The notes beneath the pieces are model-generated. The model saw nothing but the letters and a program-made list of their open reading frames with translations. It ran no database searches and was not told where the DNA came from. A program made the translations under genes and the position numbers. Positions 25,730-34,845 of a stretch of DNA of 64,000 bases are shown piece by piece. The stretch lies in assembly GCF_020166345.1 (NCBI RefSeq), contig NZ_JAIUJS010000003.1:248001-312000 (forward strand). The letters run 5' to 3'. Position 1 is the first letter of the stretch. Every line of letters begins with the position of its first letter. The stretch comes from Winogradskyella vincentii. GTDB lineage: Bacteria; Bacteroidota; Bacteroidia; Flavobacteriales; Flavobacteriaceae.

Positions 25730-26353
25730 TTAGGTAGAATTTTCTTCGGTACCCATAAATTCTGGCATAGCACTACCGTCTTCTGTATTTATATCTTTTT
25801 TATTAAGTACATTTATTATGGTATGCACAAATATTTTAGCATCTAATGCAAAGGATTGATTTTTTACATAATAAACATCATACTTGAATTTTTCTTCCCA
25901 AGAAATAGCATTGCGTCCATTTACTTGTGCCCAACCAGTAATGCCTGGAATTACATCTAGACGTTTTATTTGTTCTTTATTATAACGTGGTACATATTTG
26001 GGCAGCAATGGCCGTGGACCTATTAAACTCATGTCACCTTTGAGAATATTAAACAATTGCGGCAATTCATCCAGAGAAAATTTTCTACAAAAATTGCCAA
26101 CGGGAGTCAGTCTTTTCTCATCAGGAAGTAAATTGCCATCCTTGTCCTTTTTGTCATTCATAGTTTTGAACTTAATAATGGTAAAGATTTGACCTTTTAT
26201 ACCAGTTCTCTCTTGATAAAAGAATGGTTTGCCGTCATTGTAAATTGACAATAGAACTATTAGAATTAAAAGTAAAGGAGAAATGATAATTATTCCAATA
26301 AGAGATGTTAAAAAATCAAACATTCTTTTGATAAAGCTACTGTAAAAATTCAT
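25730..26353 (-). CDS. PglC-type initiating phosphoglycosyl transferase
   Basis: A 207-residue monotopic transferase. One re-entrant hydrophobic segment (about 10-38) is followed by FYQERTG, IKFKTMND, and the catalytic Asp95-Glu96 in KFSLDELPQLFNILKGDMS, then IGPRPLLP. It lacks the extra membrane domains of WcaJ-type enzymes, so it resembles PglC/WecP-like small forms. It should move a phospho-sugar, probably the dideoxy amino sugar from the neighbouring dehydratase and aminotransferase, onto undecaprenyl phosphate to start each repeat unit. Confidence 0.93.
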   Translation of the reverse strand: MNFYSSFIKRMFDFLTSLIGIIIISPLLLILIVLLSIYNDGKPFFYQERTGIKGQIFTIIKFKTMNDKKDKDGNLLPDEKRLTPVGNFCRKFSLDELPQLFNILKGDMSLIGPRPLLPKYVPRYNKEQIKRLDVIPGITGWAQVNGRNAISWEEKFKYDVYYVKNQSFALDAKIFVHTIINVLNKKDINTEDGSAMPEFMGTEENST

Positions 26354-26509
26354 CTTTTTAATTTATTTAGGTTCTTATGAATTGAAATTTAAATTGTCTT
26401 GGTTTATTGTATTTACTTTAAAACCCTCAACATTGTAGTTTCAACTGATTTTCCATTTCTATAGTTTCTTCATTTCTTTTAAATGTATTCGTTGGTGGTG
26501 ATGTATATT

Positions 26510-27280
26510 TTATTTAACTCCATTAATCACTCTTTTATATAAATAGAACCAAATCGTAGGATGATAATATAGCTTACTTTCTAAAGTTTTAGAAGGAACT
26601 TCTTTTAATTTATCATTCATAAAATTCGCAACAGCTTGTTTCATCAATAGAATACCTTCACCTGTTTGTAGAAATGGGTAAGTAGAGAAATTATCACTTT
26701 CTGTAGTAGTTATTTTCTGTTGAAATAAGACACCACCTGTATCAATACCACTATCTACAAGATGTACGGTGACTCCACAGTTTTTTTTGTCGTTATTGAC
26801 CAATGCCCAATATCCACCATGAACACCTCTATATTTTGGTGTTATGCCTACATGTGTGTTAATAAAAGTTGCATCTGTTGCATTTAAGACTTTTTTGGAA
26901 ATTATTCTTGTGCCATTTACAATTATAAGATCAGGCTTTTCTTTTTTGATAAATGCGATACACTCTGGAGAATTTACCGAAATAAATTTTTTAATGACAG
27001 AGTTTGGTATGGATTTATTATCAAGTTTGTAATTTCTCTTTATTTCATCTATTCTCTGCTTTGACAATTTCCTTAATAGCCTGGGTATAATTAATTGAAA
27101 AACGGCTTGGCCAATAACTTTGAAGTACCCAAGCCTTTTTATTCTTCTTTTCAAGAATTTTTTCATATTCTCATTTTCTTCAATAATAACCGTTGATATA
27201 TTAAAGTTGTCTTTGAGACTGTTAAATATAAAGTTTGTCGAAATACCTTCTCCAGCAAGCATTATTATTTTTTTGTTCAT
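26510..27280 (-). CDS. Formyltransferase-fold enzyme, probably sugar N-formyltransferase
   Basis: A 256-residue protein with the 10-formyl-tetrahydrofolate transferase fold. The catalytic triad of methionyl-tRNA formyltransferase (N-x-H ... D) is conserved: Asn141 and His143 in FINTHVGITPKYRG, and Asp180 in SGIDTGGVLFQQ. It is too short for Fmt and sits in a sugar locus, so a nucleotide-sugar or glycan amine is the more likely acceptor. It overlaps the upstream deacetylase gene by 4 bases. A deacetylase next to a formyltransferase could free an amine and then formylate it, which is inference. Confidence 0.8.
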   Translation of the reverse strand: MNKKIIMLAGEGISTNFIFNSLKDNFNISTVIIEENENMKKFLKRRIKRLGYFKVIGQAVFQLIIPRLLRKLSKQRIDEIKRNYKLDNKSIPNSVIKKFISVNSPECIAFIKKEKPDLIIVNGTRIISKKVLNATDATFINTHVGITPKYRGVHGGYWALVNNDKKNCGVTVHLVDSGIDTGGVLFQQKITTTESDNFSTYPFLQTGEGILLMKQAVANFMNDKLKEVPSKTLESKLYYHPTIWFYLYKRVINGVK

Positions 27281-28266
27281 TTGTGAATCTGTTTTAAGAT
27301 GTTTGACAATTCGTTCATTGTTAAGCTTTCGAAACCATATTTTTTGTTAAGCATTAAATAATGTTCAAGTATCCTATTCAAAAATTCAAAATTTTCTCTT
27401 TGATACACACCAAAATTGTGTGGATGCCACCATAAATGATATACTTCACCGTTTTTAGCAGCATGAGTCATGCTTTTTATTATCCTCTTAAGTCTAATGC
27501 TTTCCGCTATTTTTAACTTTGTAGAAAATGGTCTTAAAAACCTACTTGAGGGGACGTTAAAAGGTTCTTCCTTTGATATTTCATCTAATTTGTAACTGTT
27601 GTGACCAGAAATATTTAAATAAGAATCCATTAATCTGATAGCTCTTCTTTTCAGATTGTCTTTTTGACCATTTGTTGGATCATAAAACCAAGTCTTTTCA
27701 TTTCCTCTGTAAGAAGTTATACCTGCATTTTTAATAATCTCTAGATAGTCTCGATTAAATTGATTTCTTGGAAATACTAGACTCTTTATCCTAATTTCAT
27801 TTTTTTTAGCAATATCAATTGCAGCTATGATGTCGCTTTTGAAATTTTCCTTTGTTTGTCCGTCTTCAAGACAGTAATAATGAGAAAAGGTATGTGTTGC
27901 AATTTCTTGATCTGGATATTTCTTTATTAAATTAATTAATTTAGAAGCAAAATGATATTTGTCTTCTTCCTCAGTTTCAGCCACTAGGTCTAAATGTCCA
28001 TTATAGGGTGAGAGGTTTTTATTTGAGTATTGAGGTTTACATTCTGGAGAAAAAGATTGAATTTCAGTTTTTGATGATGTAAATAAAAAGCCTACAGTTG
28101 CCCAAGTTGCTTTTACCTTATATTTATTGAATATCTCAAGCATTTTTGGTACGGCTTCCCAAACTCCTAGTATATTTCTTCCATATGAACTTTTGGTTTG
28201 TATGTCCCTAACGCCCCATAACAATTCAAAATCTAATGAGATTATAAATTTACCAGTTGATTTCAT
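27277..28266 (-). CDS. Polysaccharide deacetylase-like protein (CE4-type)
   Basis: A 329-residue protein with a divergent CE4 signature: FIISLDFELLWGVRD at the N-terminus, IATHTFSHYYCLED with the two metal histidines, VFPRNQFNRDYLEI, and a C-terminal WWHPHNFGVY. In motif 1 the usual TFDDG is replaced by SLDFE, as in a sub-group of capsule-linked deacetylases. No signal peptide, so it is probably cytoplasmic. It is coupled by a 4-base overlap to the formyltransferase gene downstream. Confidence 0.82.
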   Translation of the reverse strand: MKSTGKFIISLDFELLWGVRDIQTKSSYGRNILGVWEAVPKMLEIFNKYKVKATWATVGFLFTSSKTEIQSFSPECKPQYSNKNLSPYNGHLDLVAETEEEDKYHFASKLINLIKKYPDQEIATHTFSHYYCLEDGQTKENFKSDIIAAIDIAKKNEIRIKSLVFPRNQFNRDYLEIIKNAGITSYRGNEKTWFYDPTNGQKDNLKRRAIRLMDSYLNISGHNSYKLDEISKEEPFNVPSSRFLRPFSTKLKIAESIRLKRIIKSMTHAAKNGEVYHLWWHPHNFGVYQRENFEFLNRILEHYLMLNKKYGFESLTMNELSNILKQIHK

Positions 28267-28305
28267 TTCTTAATTTTTATTGATTTTCAATCAATGTAAT
28301 TCTTA

Positions 28306-29466
28306 TTAATAAGCCTGCTCTAATGATTTGTAAAGTTGTAACAATTCATCCCAAATAGCTTGCCTTTGATATTTCTGAATAATGTTCACTCTTGCATTTT
28401 TAGCTAAAGTATTGAGTAAGTTAGAGTCCGTGATAAGTAACCTTATTGCTTCGGTTAGTTCTTTTGAGTCTTTTTTAGGGACAATAAGGCCATTGTAATT
28501 TTGTCTAATAATCTCATTACTGCCGTTAATGTCACTAACAACACAAGGTTTTCCCATACTGCCAGCTTCTAAAACAACATTAGGAAATCCTTCTCTATAA
28601 CTTGGGAAAACAAAAACATCGCAAAGACAGTAATATGGTTTGACATTGTTTGATTCTCCCATGCAATAAATTTTTGTATTAGAATTAATAACGGACTCCG
28701 TTTTTGCATCAAGTGGATCTAGATGGTCCTCCTTGGGCCCAACTAAGATTAAACTAATATTATTGAAATTCTTAGTTAATTCATTAAATGATTCTACTAA
28801 CTCCTTAATACCCTTATCTTTTACAATCCTACCAACAAAAAGAAAAATTATATCTCCTTTACTAATACCAATTTTTGCTCTTAAGTCCTCGATATCACTT
28901 TTCTTTACTGTTTCTGGGTTGAATTGCTCAGTGTTGATACCATTAGAACTGCCATTACCAATAACTTTTAGTTTTGATTCTTTGCAAAATCCTTCATCTA
29001 GAATTATTTGTTTCATACCAAAAGAATTAGGAAGTACTAATGTTGAACAACTATAAGTAAATTTCTCAACCGCATTTAATATTCTTCTTTTAAATCCTGT
29101 AGCCTCTACTAATGGTAAACCTGCAATAGTGTGTAATCGATGTTTAACACCTGCTAATCTAGCTGCTAGCATACCTACTGTTCCGGCCTTAGGAGTATGA
29201 GTATGTACTATAAGTGGTTTTTCCTTTTTAATAATTTTATATAGTTGGTAAACACTAATCAAATCTTTGATAGGTGTTATTTTTCGTGTCATATTTACGT
29301 GTATTGTTTTGACGCCTTCACGTTTTTCATACGGTTTTAAGTGTTGGTCTTCATCACTAGCAATTCCAATCATCTCATAATGAGAATTCATAAACCTGAG
29401 TTGTCCCTTTAAAAGGCCTTTCAACGAACTGGAAACCGTTGTTATTCTAATTATTTTATTCATCAA
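28306..29466 (-). CDS. GT4 family glycosyltransferase
   Basis: A 386-residue GT-B enzyme. The N-terminal half contains the acceptor-side motif VHTHTPKAGTVGMLAARLAGV. The C-terminal half contains IFLFVGRIVKDKGI and the nucleotide-sugar E-x7-E motif in EGFPNVVLEAGSMGKP. It resembles PglA/WbpH-like transferases that add HexNAc second in the repeat; donor and linkage cannot be read from the sequence. It abuts the AsnB-like gene with no gap. Confidence 0.9.
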   Translation of the reverse strand: MMNKIIRITTVSSSLKGLLKGQLRFMNSHYEMIGIASDEDQHLKPYEKREGVKTIHVNMTRKITPIKDLISVYQLYKIIKKEKPLIVHTHTPKAGTVGMLAARLAGVKHRLHTIAGLPLVEATGFKRRILNAVEKFTYSCSTLVLPNSFGMKQIILDEGFCKESKLKVIGNGSSNGINTEQFNPETVKKSDIEDLRAKIGISKGDIIFLFVGRIVKDKGIKELVESFNELTKNFNNISLILVGPKEDHLDPLDAKTESVINSNTKIYCMGESNNVKPYYCLCDVFVFPSYREGFPNVVLEAGSMGKPCVVSDINGSNEIIRQNYNGLIVPKKDSKELTEAIRLLITDSNLLNTLAKNARVNIIQKYQRQAIWDELLQLYKSLEQAY

Positions 29467-31368
29467 TTATATTATTGAATAGGTATTAAGATACCATTTT
29501 TGGAAAACATAAAAGCACCAAACTCGCATACTATTGTCTTGTTTGGAATTTATATGATTTAAAACTAAGGATTGAACATATTCATAATTAAATAACCCTT
29601 GTGTTTTAATAAAACCTGAATCAATATATGAAAGAAGCTCATTCTTTAAATTGGATTTTAACCAATCACCAACCGGAACACCAAAGCCCATTTTTGATTT
29701 ATTCAAAAAATCATCAGGGAAATGATCCTTGAATGCTTCTTTCAGTATATACTTTTTGCTCCACTTATTTAATAAATATTTTTCAGGTAAGGAATTAGTT
29801 AAGTCCCAAAGTGTTTTATTTAGAAAAGGAGCTCTGCATTCAAGGCTGGTCAACATACTTGCACGATCTACCTTAACTAACATGTCTCCTTCTAAACTGA
29901 CGTGTTTATCTACGATTCTAAAGTCAGTTAGTGTTTTTGGATATTCTTGGCCAGTTTTTGTCTTGACTTCTTTAAAAGTATCATTGATTAAATAAGTTTC
30001 TCTTAATAATTCCTGTTTCTCATCTTCAGTAAATGCAAGAGAAATAATATTCCAGTAATGATCCCCATTATAGTTGAATGCTTTTAATAGACGATTTAGT
30101 TTAAATCGCTTACCCCTGTTATCATCTTTTGTTCTTAATAATTTTTTCGCTAAATTAAGAATATGATTATGGGCATATTTAGGTACTAATGAAGTGTATT
30201 TGTTATTTAATTTCCCCATATAATACTTATTGTAACCCCCAAAAACTTCATCACCACCATCACCTGTAAGTGCTACTTTCACGTAATCTCTTGCCTTATT
30301 TGAGACGAGATATGTTGGTAGGGCAGATGAGTCTGCAAAAGGCTCATCAAAATTTAATAATATTTCATCCAAATTTGTTTTAAAGTCGTCTTCATTTACA
30401 ACAAATTTATGGTGGTTACTATCAATAAGTTTTGCTACCAATTGAGATTTATCAGATTCATCGTATTGCTTTTTTTCAAAACCAATTGAAAATGTGTTAA
30501 TTTTTTTATCCGATATTTCAGCCAAACATAAAGAAACTATTGATGAATCAACACCACCAGATAAGAAAGTACCCAGTGATACGTCTGCAATTGATCTAGA
30601 TTCAACACTTTTCATAACATTATCATAGACTAGGTTTTTTGCATCTTTAAATGAGATATCACGTTTTTCAACAGGTGCTTCAGATTTTAATATTTTAATG
30701 TTAAAGCTTTTAGATGCTAAGTCATATTCGATGTAATAATTACTTGGCAATTTTTTAATACCATTATAAATGGTATAGGGCGCAGGAATATAGGTAAGCC
30801 TAAAATACTGATTAAGACCCTCTTTACAAATTTCTGGTCTATGAGGAATTTGTTTTATTATAGATTTTAATTCTGAACCAAAGATAAATTCATTTTCTAA
30901 ATTGATATAATAAAGAGGTTTTTCACCAAAATAATCTCGTGCAATGTAAACTTTGTTTTTATTTTTGTCATGAATACTAAACGCAAACATACCGTCTAAT
31001 TCTTTAAACCCTTCAGTACCTTTTTGTTCATATAATTTTAATATAACTTCAGTGTCACTTGTGGTTTTAAAGGTGAATCCGTCGTTCAGCAATGATTCTT
31101 TTAATTGTCTATAATTATATATTTCCCCATTAAAGACTATACTTATTGAACCGTTATTACTGTATATAGGTTGCTTCCCTGTGCTTAAATCAATAATTGA
31201 CAATCTTCTCATACCCATTGCGACATTTACCTTATCATTTGCTGAAATATGCGCGCCATCTTCATCTGGTCCTCTATGGAAAATAAGCTGATTCATTGAG
31301 TTCAACCTTTTGGATAAATCATTTTCAGAAACTTTATCATAAGTAATTATGCCATTAATTCCGCACAT
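29467..31368 (-). CDS. AsnB-like glutamine-hydrolysing amidotransferase
   Basis: A 633-residue two-domain enzyme. The glutaminase domain starts with the nucleophile Cys2 (MCGINGI) and has HRGPDEDG and GEIYNYRQL. The synthetase domain has the PPi loop SGGVDSS (270-276) and ALTGDGGDEVFGGYNKY. In polysaccharide loci such enzymes often amidate uronic or aminouronic acids, as known for some O-antigen clusters; asparagine synthesis is the alternative. Its place between two glycosyltransferases and the UDP-uronate genes nearby favour amidation of a sugar carboxyl. Confidence 0.9.
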   Translation of the reverse strand: MCGINGIITYDKVSENDLSKRLNSMNQLIFHRGPDEDGAHISANDKVNVAMGMRRLSIIDLSTGKQPIYSNNGSISIVFNGEIYNYRQLKESLLNDGFTFKTTSDTEVILKLYEQKGTEGFKELDGMFAFSIHDKNKNKVYIARDYFGEKPLYYINLENEFIFGSELKSIIKQIPHRPEICKEGLNQYFRLTYIPAPYTIYNGIKKLPSNYYIEYDLASKSFNIKILKSEAPVEKRDISFKDAKNLVYDNVMKSVESRSIADVSLGTFLSGGVDSSIVSLCLAEISDKKINTFSIGFEKKQYDESDKSQLVAKLIDSNHHKFVVNEDDFKTNLDEILLNFDEPFADSSALPTYLVSNKARDYVKVALTGDGGDEVFGGYNKYYMGKLNNKYTSLVPKYAHNHILNLAKKLLRTKDDNRGKRFKLNRLLKAFNYNGDHYWNIISLAFTEDEKQELLRETYLINDTFKEVKTKTGQEYPKTLTDFRIVDKHVSLEGDMLVKVDRASMLTSLECRAPFLNKTLWDLTNSLPEKYLLNKWSKKYILKEAFKDHFPDDFLNKSKMGFGVPVGDWLKSNLKNELLSYIDSGFIKTQGLFNYEYVQSLVLNHINSKQDNSMRVWCFYVFQKWYLNTYSII

Positions 31369-31382
31369 AGTTTAACTAGGTC

Positions 31383-32531
31383 TTAATTAGTAATAAATTG
31401 ATTAAATTTTTTATAGACAACCGGTAACGAGTATAATTCGCTCCTTTGGAGCGATAACTTACTGTATTTCTCACGTTCTGAAGGATTATTTCGATAATAG
31501 TCTAGCGCCTTTCGTAAACCTACATGATCATTATTATTAATTAAAATGCCAAATTTGCCCAAATAAAAATCTCCTTCATTAATTTTTATTTCTTCATTGT
31601 TGTTTAATAACTCAAGTGGACCAGAAAGACAATTTGTAGAGATACAGGGTAACCCAATGGCCATGGCTTCTAACAAAGCATTTGGAAACCCTTCAGTAAA
31701 TGACGTTAATATAAAGCAATTGCTGGCAATAAAATACTCATTAACATTTTTTACAGTTCCAAGTAACTTCACTCTATCTGATAGCTTATGTTTCTCAATT
31801 TCCGAATAAAGGTAACTTTTTAATGGACCATTCCCCAATATGCTCAATTTATCGTTATTAGGGTTTAAACTAACTGCCCTAATCATCATAATTTGATTCT
31901 TACGCTTATTTAAGGTCCCAGCAGTGATTATTTGCAATGGATCATGGGTATTTAAAGATTTAGAATCAATTCTTTGCCTAGGAATTGTTATTGGATTGTA
32001 GATCACTTCCATTGGAATTTTTATACCAAAGTTTTCCTTTAAATCACTATTGATGTATACAGAATTAGAAAATAATTTATCACATTTATTATAAAAGATT
32101 GGATAAAAGAGTTTTGAAATAAAAAGTGATGTTTTGCTCGTAGTGTTATCTGAAGGGAATCCACGTTCACTGATTATGGTATTTACGCCATTATAAAAAA
32201 TTGATATAATTCCATTAATTAGATTAGGAAAAGCTAAAAAAGAAATTGATATACCAATATTCTCACGTTTAATGATTTTTTGATATTTAATTATAAACCT
32301 GATAAAATCTAAAAATCTTAAAAAGTATGGTCTATTCGGTTTCTTTTTTGAGAGTAAAGTTACATCAACTTCATCAGGTATAGGAAAGTGAATATCATCG
32401 TAAAATAGGACCAAACTGACATTGTAATCCTCTTTTAATTTCGCTAGAAGTAAGCTTACTACTTTTTCCGCACCTCCACTGTTTAAAGAAATACAAAGTA
32501 GGGCAATATTTTTTTTTTGATTTGGGGTCAT
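31383..32531 (-). CDS. GT4 family glycosyltransferase
   Basis: A 382-residue GT-B enzyme with ALLCISLNSGGAEKVVSLL at the N-terminus. The C-terminal donor site shows LQIITAGTLNKRKNQIMMI and the E-x7-E motif EGFPNALLEAMAIGLP. The SGGAEKV start places it among GT4 members that recognise lipid-linked acceptors. It lies 14 bases upstream of the AsnB-like gene. Donor unknown. Confidence 0.9.
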   Translation of the reverse strand: MTPNQKKNIALLCISLNSGGAEKVVSLLLAKLKEDYNVSLVLFYDDIHFPIPDEVDVTLLSKKKPNRPYFLRFLDFIRFIIKYQKIIKRENIGISISFLAFPNLINGIISIFYNGVNTIISERGFPSDNTTSKTSLFISKLFYPIFYNKCDKLFSNSVYINSDLKENFGIKIPMEVIYNPITIPRQRIDSKSLNTHDPLQIITAGTLNKRKNQIMMIRAVSLNPNNDKLSILGNGPLKSYLYSEIEKHKLSDRVKLLGTVKNVNEYFIASNCFILTSFTEGFPNALLEAMAIGLPCISTNCLSGPLELLNNNEEIKINEGDFYLGKFGILINNNDHVGLRKALDYYRNNPSEREKYSKLSLQRSELYSLPVVYKKFNQFITN

Positions 32532-32679
32532 CTGTTAAATATCTAATTGATATTATGCGTCTTAGTGTCAAACATAAAAACAATTCATTTACTATTCTTA
32601 TTTTCTCGATAATTGTAGTTTTTTAATGTTTAATGGAAAATTGAAATAGTAATAAAAGGAGATTTAAATTATATTCCTT

Positions 32680-33723
32680 TTAAGTTTTATGGAGGTTTTC
32701 CCATCCTAATCCTGTAAAACACGGCCCTTGGGTCATTTCATGAAATCTAATGCCGTTATGAAAACCATTAAGTTCAATAATTCTTAAATTATTGTTATTA
32801 TCAATGGTAATATCCCAACCAATGCAACCAATATAAAAGACTCTTTTATGTAATTTTTTAATTTCCGAAATACAATAGTCATAATTTGGTAATTGCATAT
32901 TGGAAAAATCTACATTTTTGTCTGGTAAAGAATCAATTGAACTCCAATTTGGTAAAAATGCTTTGTGATACAGCCGACCAGTTTTAAAATCATAAGGAAT
33001 CTTAATTGCCGTAGATGTTTTAACATGTGAATCTGTAGATCTGCCAAATTTAAAAAACCCTCCTCTAATTTCAATTTCACCTTTATTATTACAAACTGAT
33101 GTTACTCTGATTGTTGCAACTGCAGATTCATTGAATGCATTAAAAAATTCATGTTGAATAATGAACCCTTGAAACACTCCATTTCCTAATTTCCTGATTA
33201 ATTCTAAATCAAAGGTATTTTTATTAAATATATATATCCCACGTCCTTGAAATGAATCCTCAGTTTTGAATACAATTTTTTGATGTTTTTGAAAAATATA
33301 TTCAATGAATGGAATAGGTTGATAAATTTTATCGTTAATATCCAAAAAATATCCATTTATGAAATACCCTAAATTAGAATCTTGATTATGATTAATTAAT
33401 TTATTTACTATTAATGGCCTATAGCATAGTCTGCCATACTCTCCTTTTATAGTTGGTACAACAGTCTCACCATAATAATTATCAGGAATCCAGCCTTCCT
33501 TAAATTGATTTTGATAGGAGCAGTATGTCATTAACCATGGAGCGTATTTCTTGTGACCAAAAATATCCAATGCATACTCAATACATAGTTTCCGTTCTTT
33601 TTTACTTAATCTACCATTTTGAGTTTCTTGGACCTTCAAAATTTTTAAGGCAGTTGCATTTTGTTCTTTGTGATAAATATAACTTCTAGACTTTTTTATT
33701 AATGATTTGGCTAGTTCTTTCAT
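32680..33723 (-). CDS. Sugar-transfer-associated ATP-grasp protein
   Basis: A 347-residue protein of the ATP-grasp superfamily; the layout fits the sugar-transfer-associated group. The ATP-binding segment is KIVFKTEDSFQGRGIYIF. The carboxylate/metal region is AVATIRVTSV and IEIRGGFFKFGRS. The Mg ligands lie in GWDITIDNNNNLRIIELN near the C-terminus. ATP-grasp enzymes join a carboxylate to an amine through an acyl phosphate, so an amide on the polymer or its precursor is likely. A spacer of 148 bases without a gene separates it from the GT4 gene downstream. Confidence 0.75.
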   Translation of the reverse strand: MKELAKSLIKKSRSYIYHKEQNATALKILKVQETQNGRLSKKERKLCIEYALDIFGHKKYAPWLMTYCSYQNQFKEGWIPDNYYGETVVPTIKGEYGRLCYRPLIVNKLINHNQDSNLGYFINGYFLDINDKIYQPIPFIEYIFQKHQKIVFKTEDSFQGRGIYIFNKNTFDLELIRKLGNGVFQGFIIQHEFFNAFNESAVATIRVTSVCNNKGEIEIRGGFFKFGRSTDSHVKTSTAIKIPYDFKTGRLYHKAFLPNWSSIDSLPDKNVDFSNMQLPNYDYCISEIKKLHKRVFYIGCIGWDITIDNNNNLRIIELNGFHNGIRFHEMTQGPCFTGLGWENLHKT

Positions 33724-33776
33724 GATTCAAGCAAGTTTTTTAGATGGAATTAACTTTATTAAAAATAGTAAATAGA

Positions 33777-34835
33777 CTATTTACTCAAAATATCAATAAA
33801 GAAGTCTTCATACTTTTTTATTATAATTTTGGGACCAAATTTTTTTTCAACACTTTCTTTTACATCGCTATGATTCCAGATTTTCTTCTCATTAAGCCTT
33901 TCAATAAACTCATCCTCATTATTCACTAAATATCCGTTTATGCCATCATCAACAATTTCTTTAGTTCCGCCAGGAACGTCAAAAGCAATAACAGGTGTTC
34001 CAACGGCGCAACTTTCCAACAATGCGTTCGGAAATCCTTCAGAATAAGATCCCTGTAAAAAGAAGTCATTTTCGATTAAATATTTATCAACATCATTAGT
34101 GAACTCTATATACTTAACATAATTTTTAAGATCTAATTTATTAACTTCGTTAAATATTTCACTTTTGTAATTTCCGGAACCAATTATCGTGAAAACAAAA
34201 GGGTGATTAATTCTTTTCAAAATATTCAAAAGTCTAATATGACCTTTTAATTTTATTAACCTACCAACTGTTATGTATTTTCTAATTTTGGATGTATTAT
34301 GATTTTTTTGTGAGTTGTGAATATTGGTAATCGGATTATTAATTATTTTTAATTTATCAACTTTTATATCGTAATGTTTTACAATGCTTTGTTGCATTTC
34401 AAATGATTGACAAATGAAGTAATCCAATTTTCTTAGTCCAAATAATCTGAAATTAAAATTTGACTTTTTAATAGAAGAACTTTTATCACTAATTATAAAG
34501 GTATGCCTACCTATAAATTTGGTTGATTTAAATATCATTGATATATAGCCCATTACTACATTTAAATCCGAAATACTGCTCAAAACAATTTGTGGTTTGA
34601 TTTTATAAATTTCCTTAATAATTGCAAAAAGTGCGTTTCTGACTCTATTTTTATCGAGATAAATTGTTTTAACATTTGAAACATCATATTTATTGTCTTT
34701 TTCAGAACCAACAATTAAAAGCGTTACGTCGAATTTTTCTTTATTGAGATTTTGAGCGACAAAAGAGACAACCCGTTCTGCACCACCAGCTGTCAATTTT
34801 GGTAAAGCTAATATGATTTTTATTTTCGATTCCAT
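33777..34835 (-). CDS. GT4 family glycosyltransferase
   Basis: A 352-residue GT-B enzyme. The N-terminus IILALPKLTAGGAERVVSFV and the donor-site motif EGFPNALLESCAVGTP are clear, with KYITVGRLIKLKGHIRLL between them. Lys, Asn and Ile are very frequent and the gene is AT-richer than the housekeeping genes, which suggests a variable, exchanged part of the locus. It follows the TupA-like gene by 10 bases. Confidence 0.9.
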   Translation of the reverse strand: MESKIKIILALPKLTAGGAERVVSFVAQNLNKEKFDVTLLIVGSEKDNKYDVSNVKTIYLDKNRVRNALFAIIKEIYKIKPQIVLSSISDLNVVMGYISMIFKSTKFIGRHTFIISDKSSSIKKSNFNFRLFGLRKLDYFICQSFEMQQSIVKHYDIKVDKLKIINNPITNIHNSQKNHNTSKIRKYITVGRLIKLKGHIRLLNILKRINHPFVFTIIGSGNYKSEIFNEVNKLDLKNYVKYIEFTNDVDKYLIENDFFLQGSYSEGFPNALLESCAVGTPVIAFDVPGGTKEIVDDGINGYLVNNEDEFIERLNEKKIWNHSDVKESVEKKFGPKIIIKKYEDFFIDILSK

Positions 34836-34845
34836 GACTTACTAA

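Noticed and set aside
29467..31368. Naming the amidotransferase simply asnB for asparagine supply
   Set aside because: The domain architecture allows it, but its place within the polysaccharide run makes sugar amidation at least as likely, so no symbol is given.
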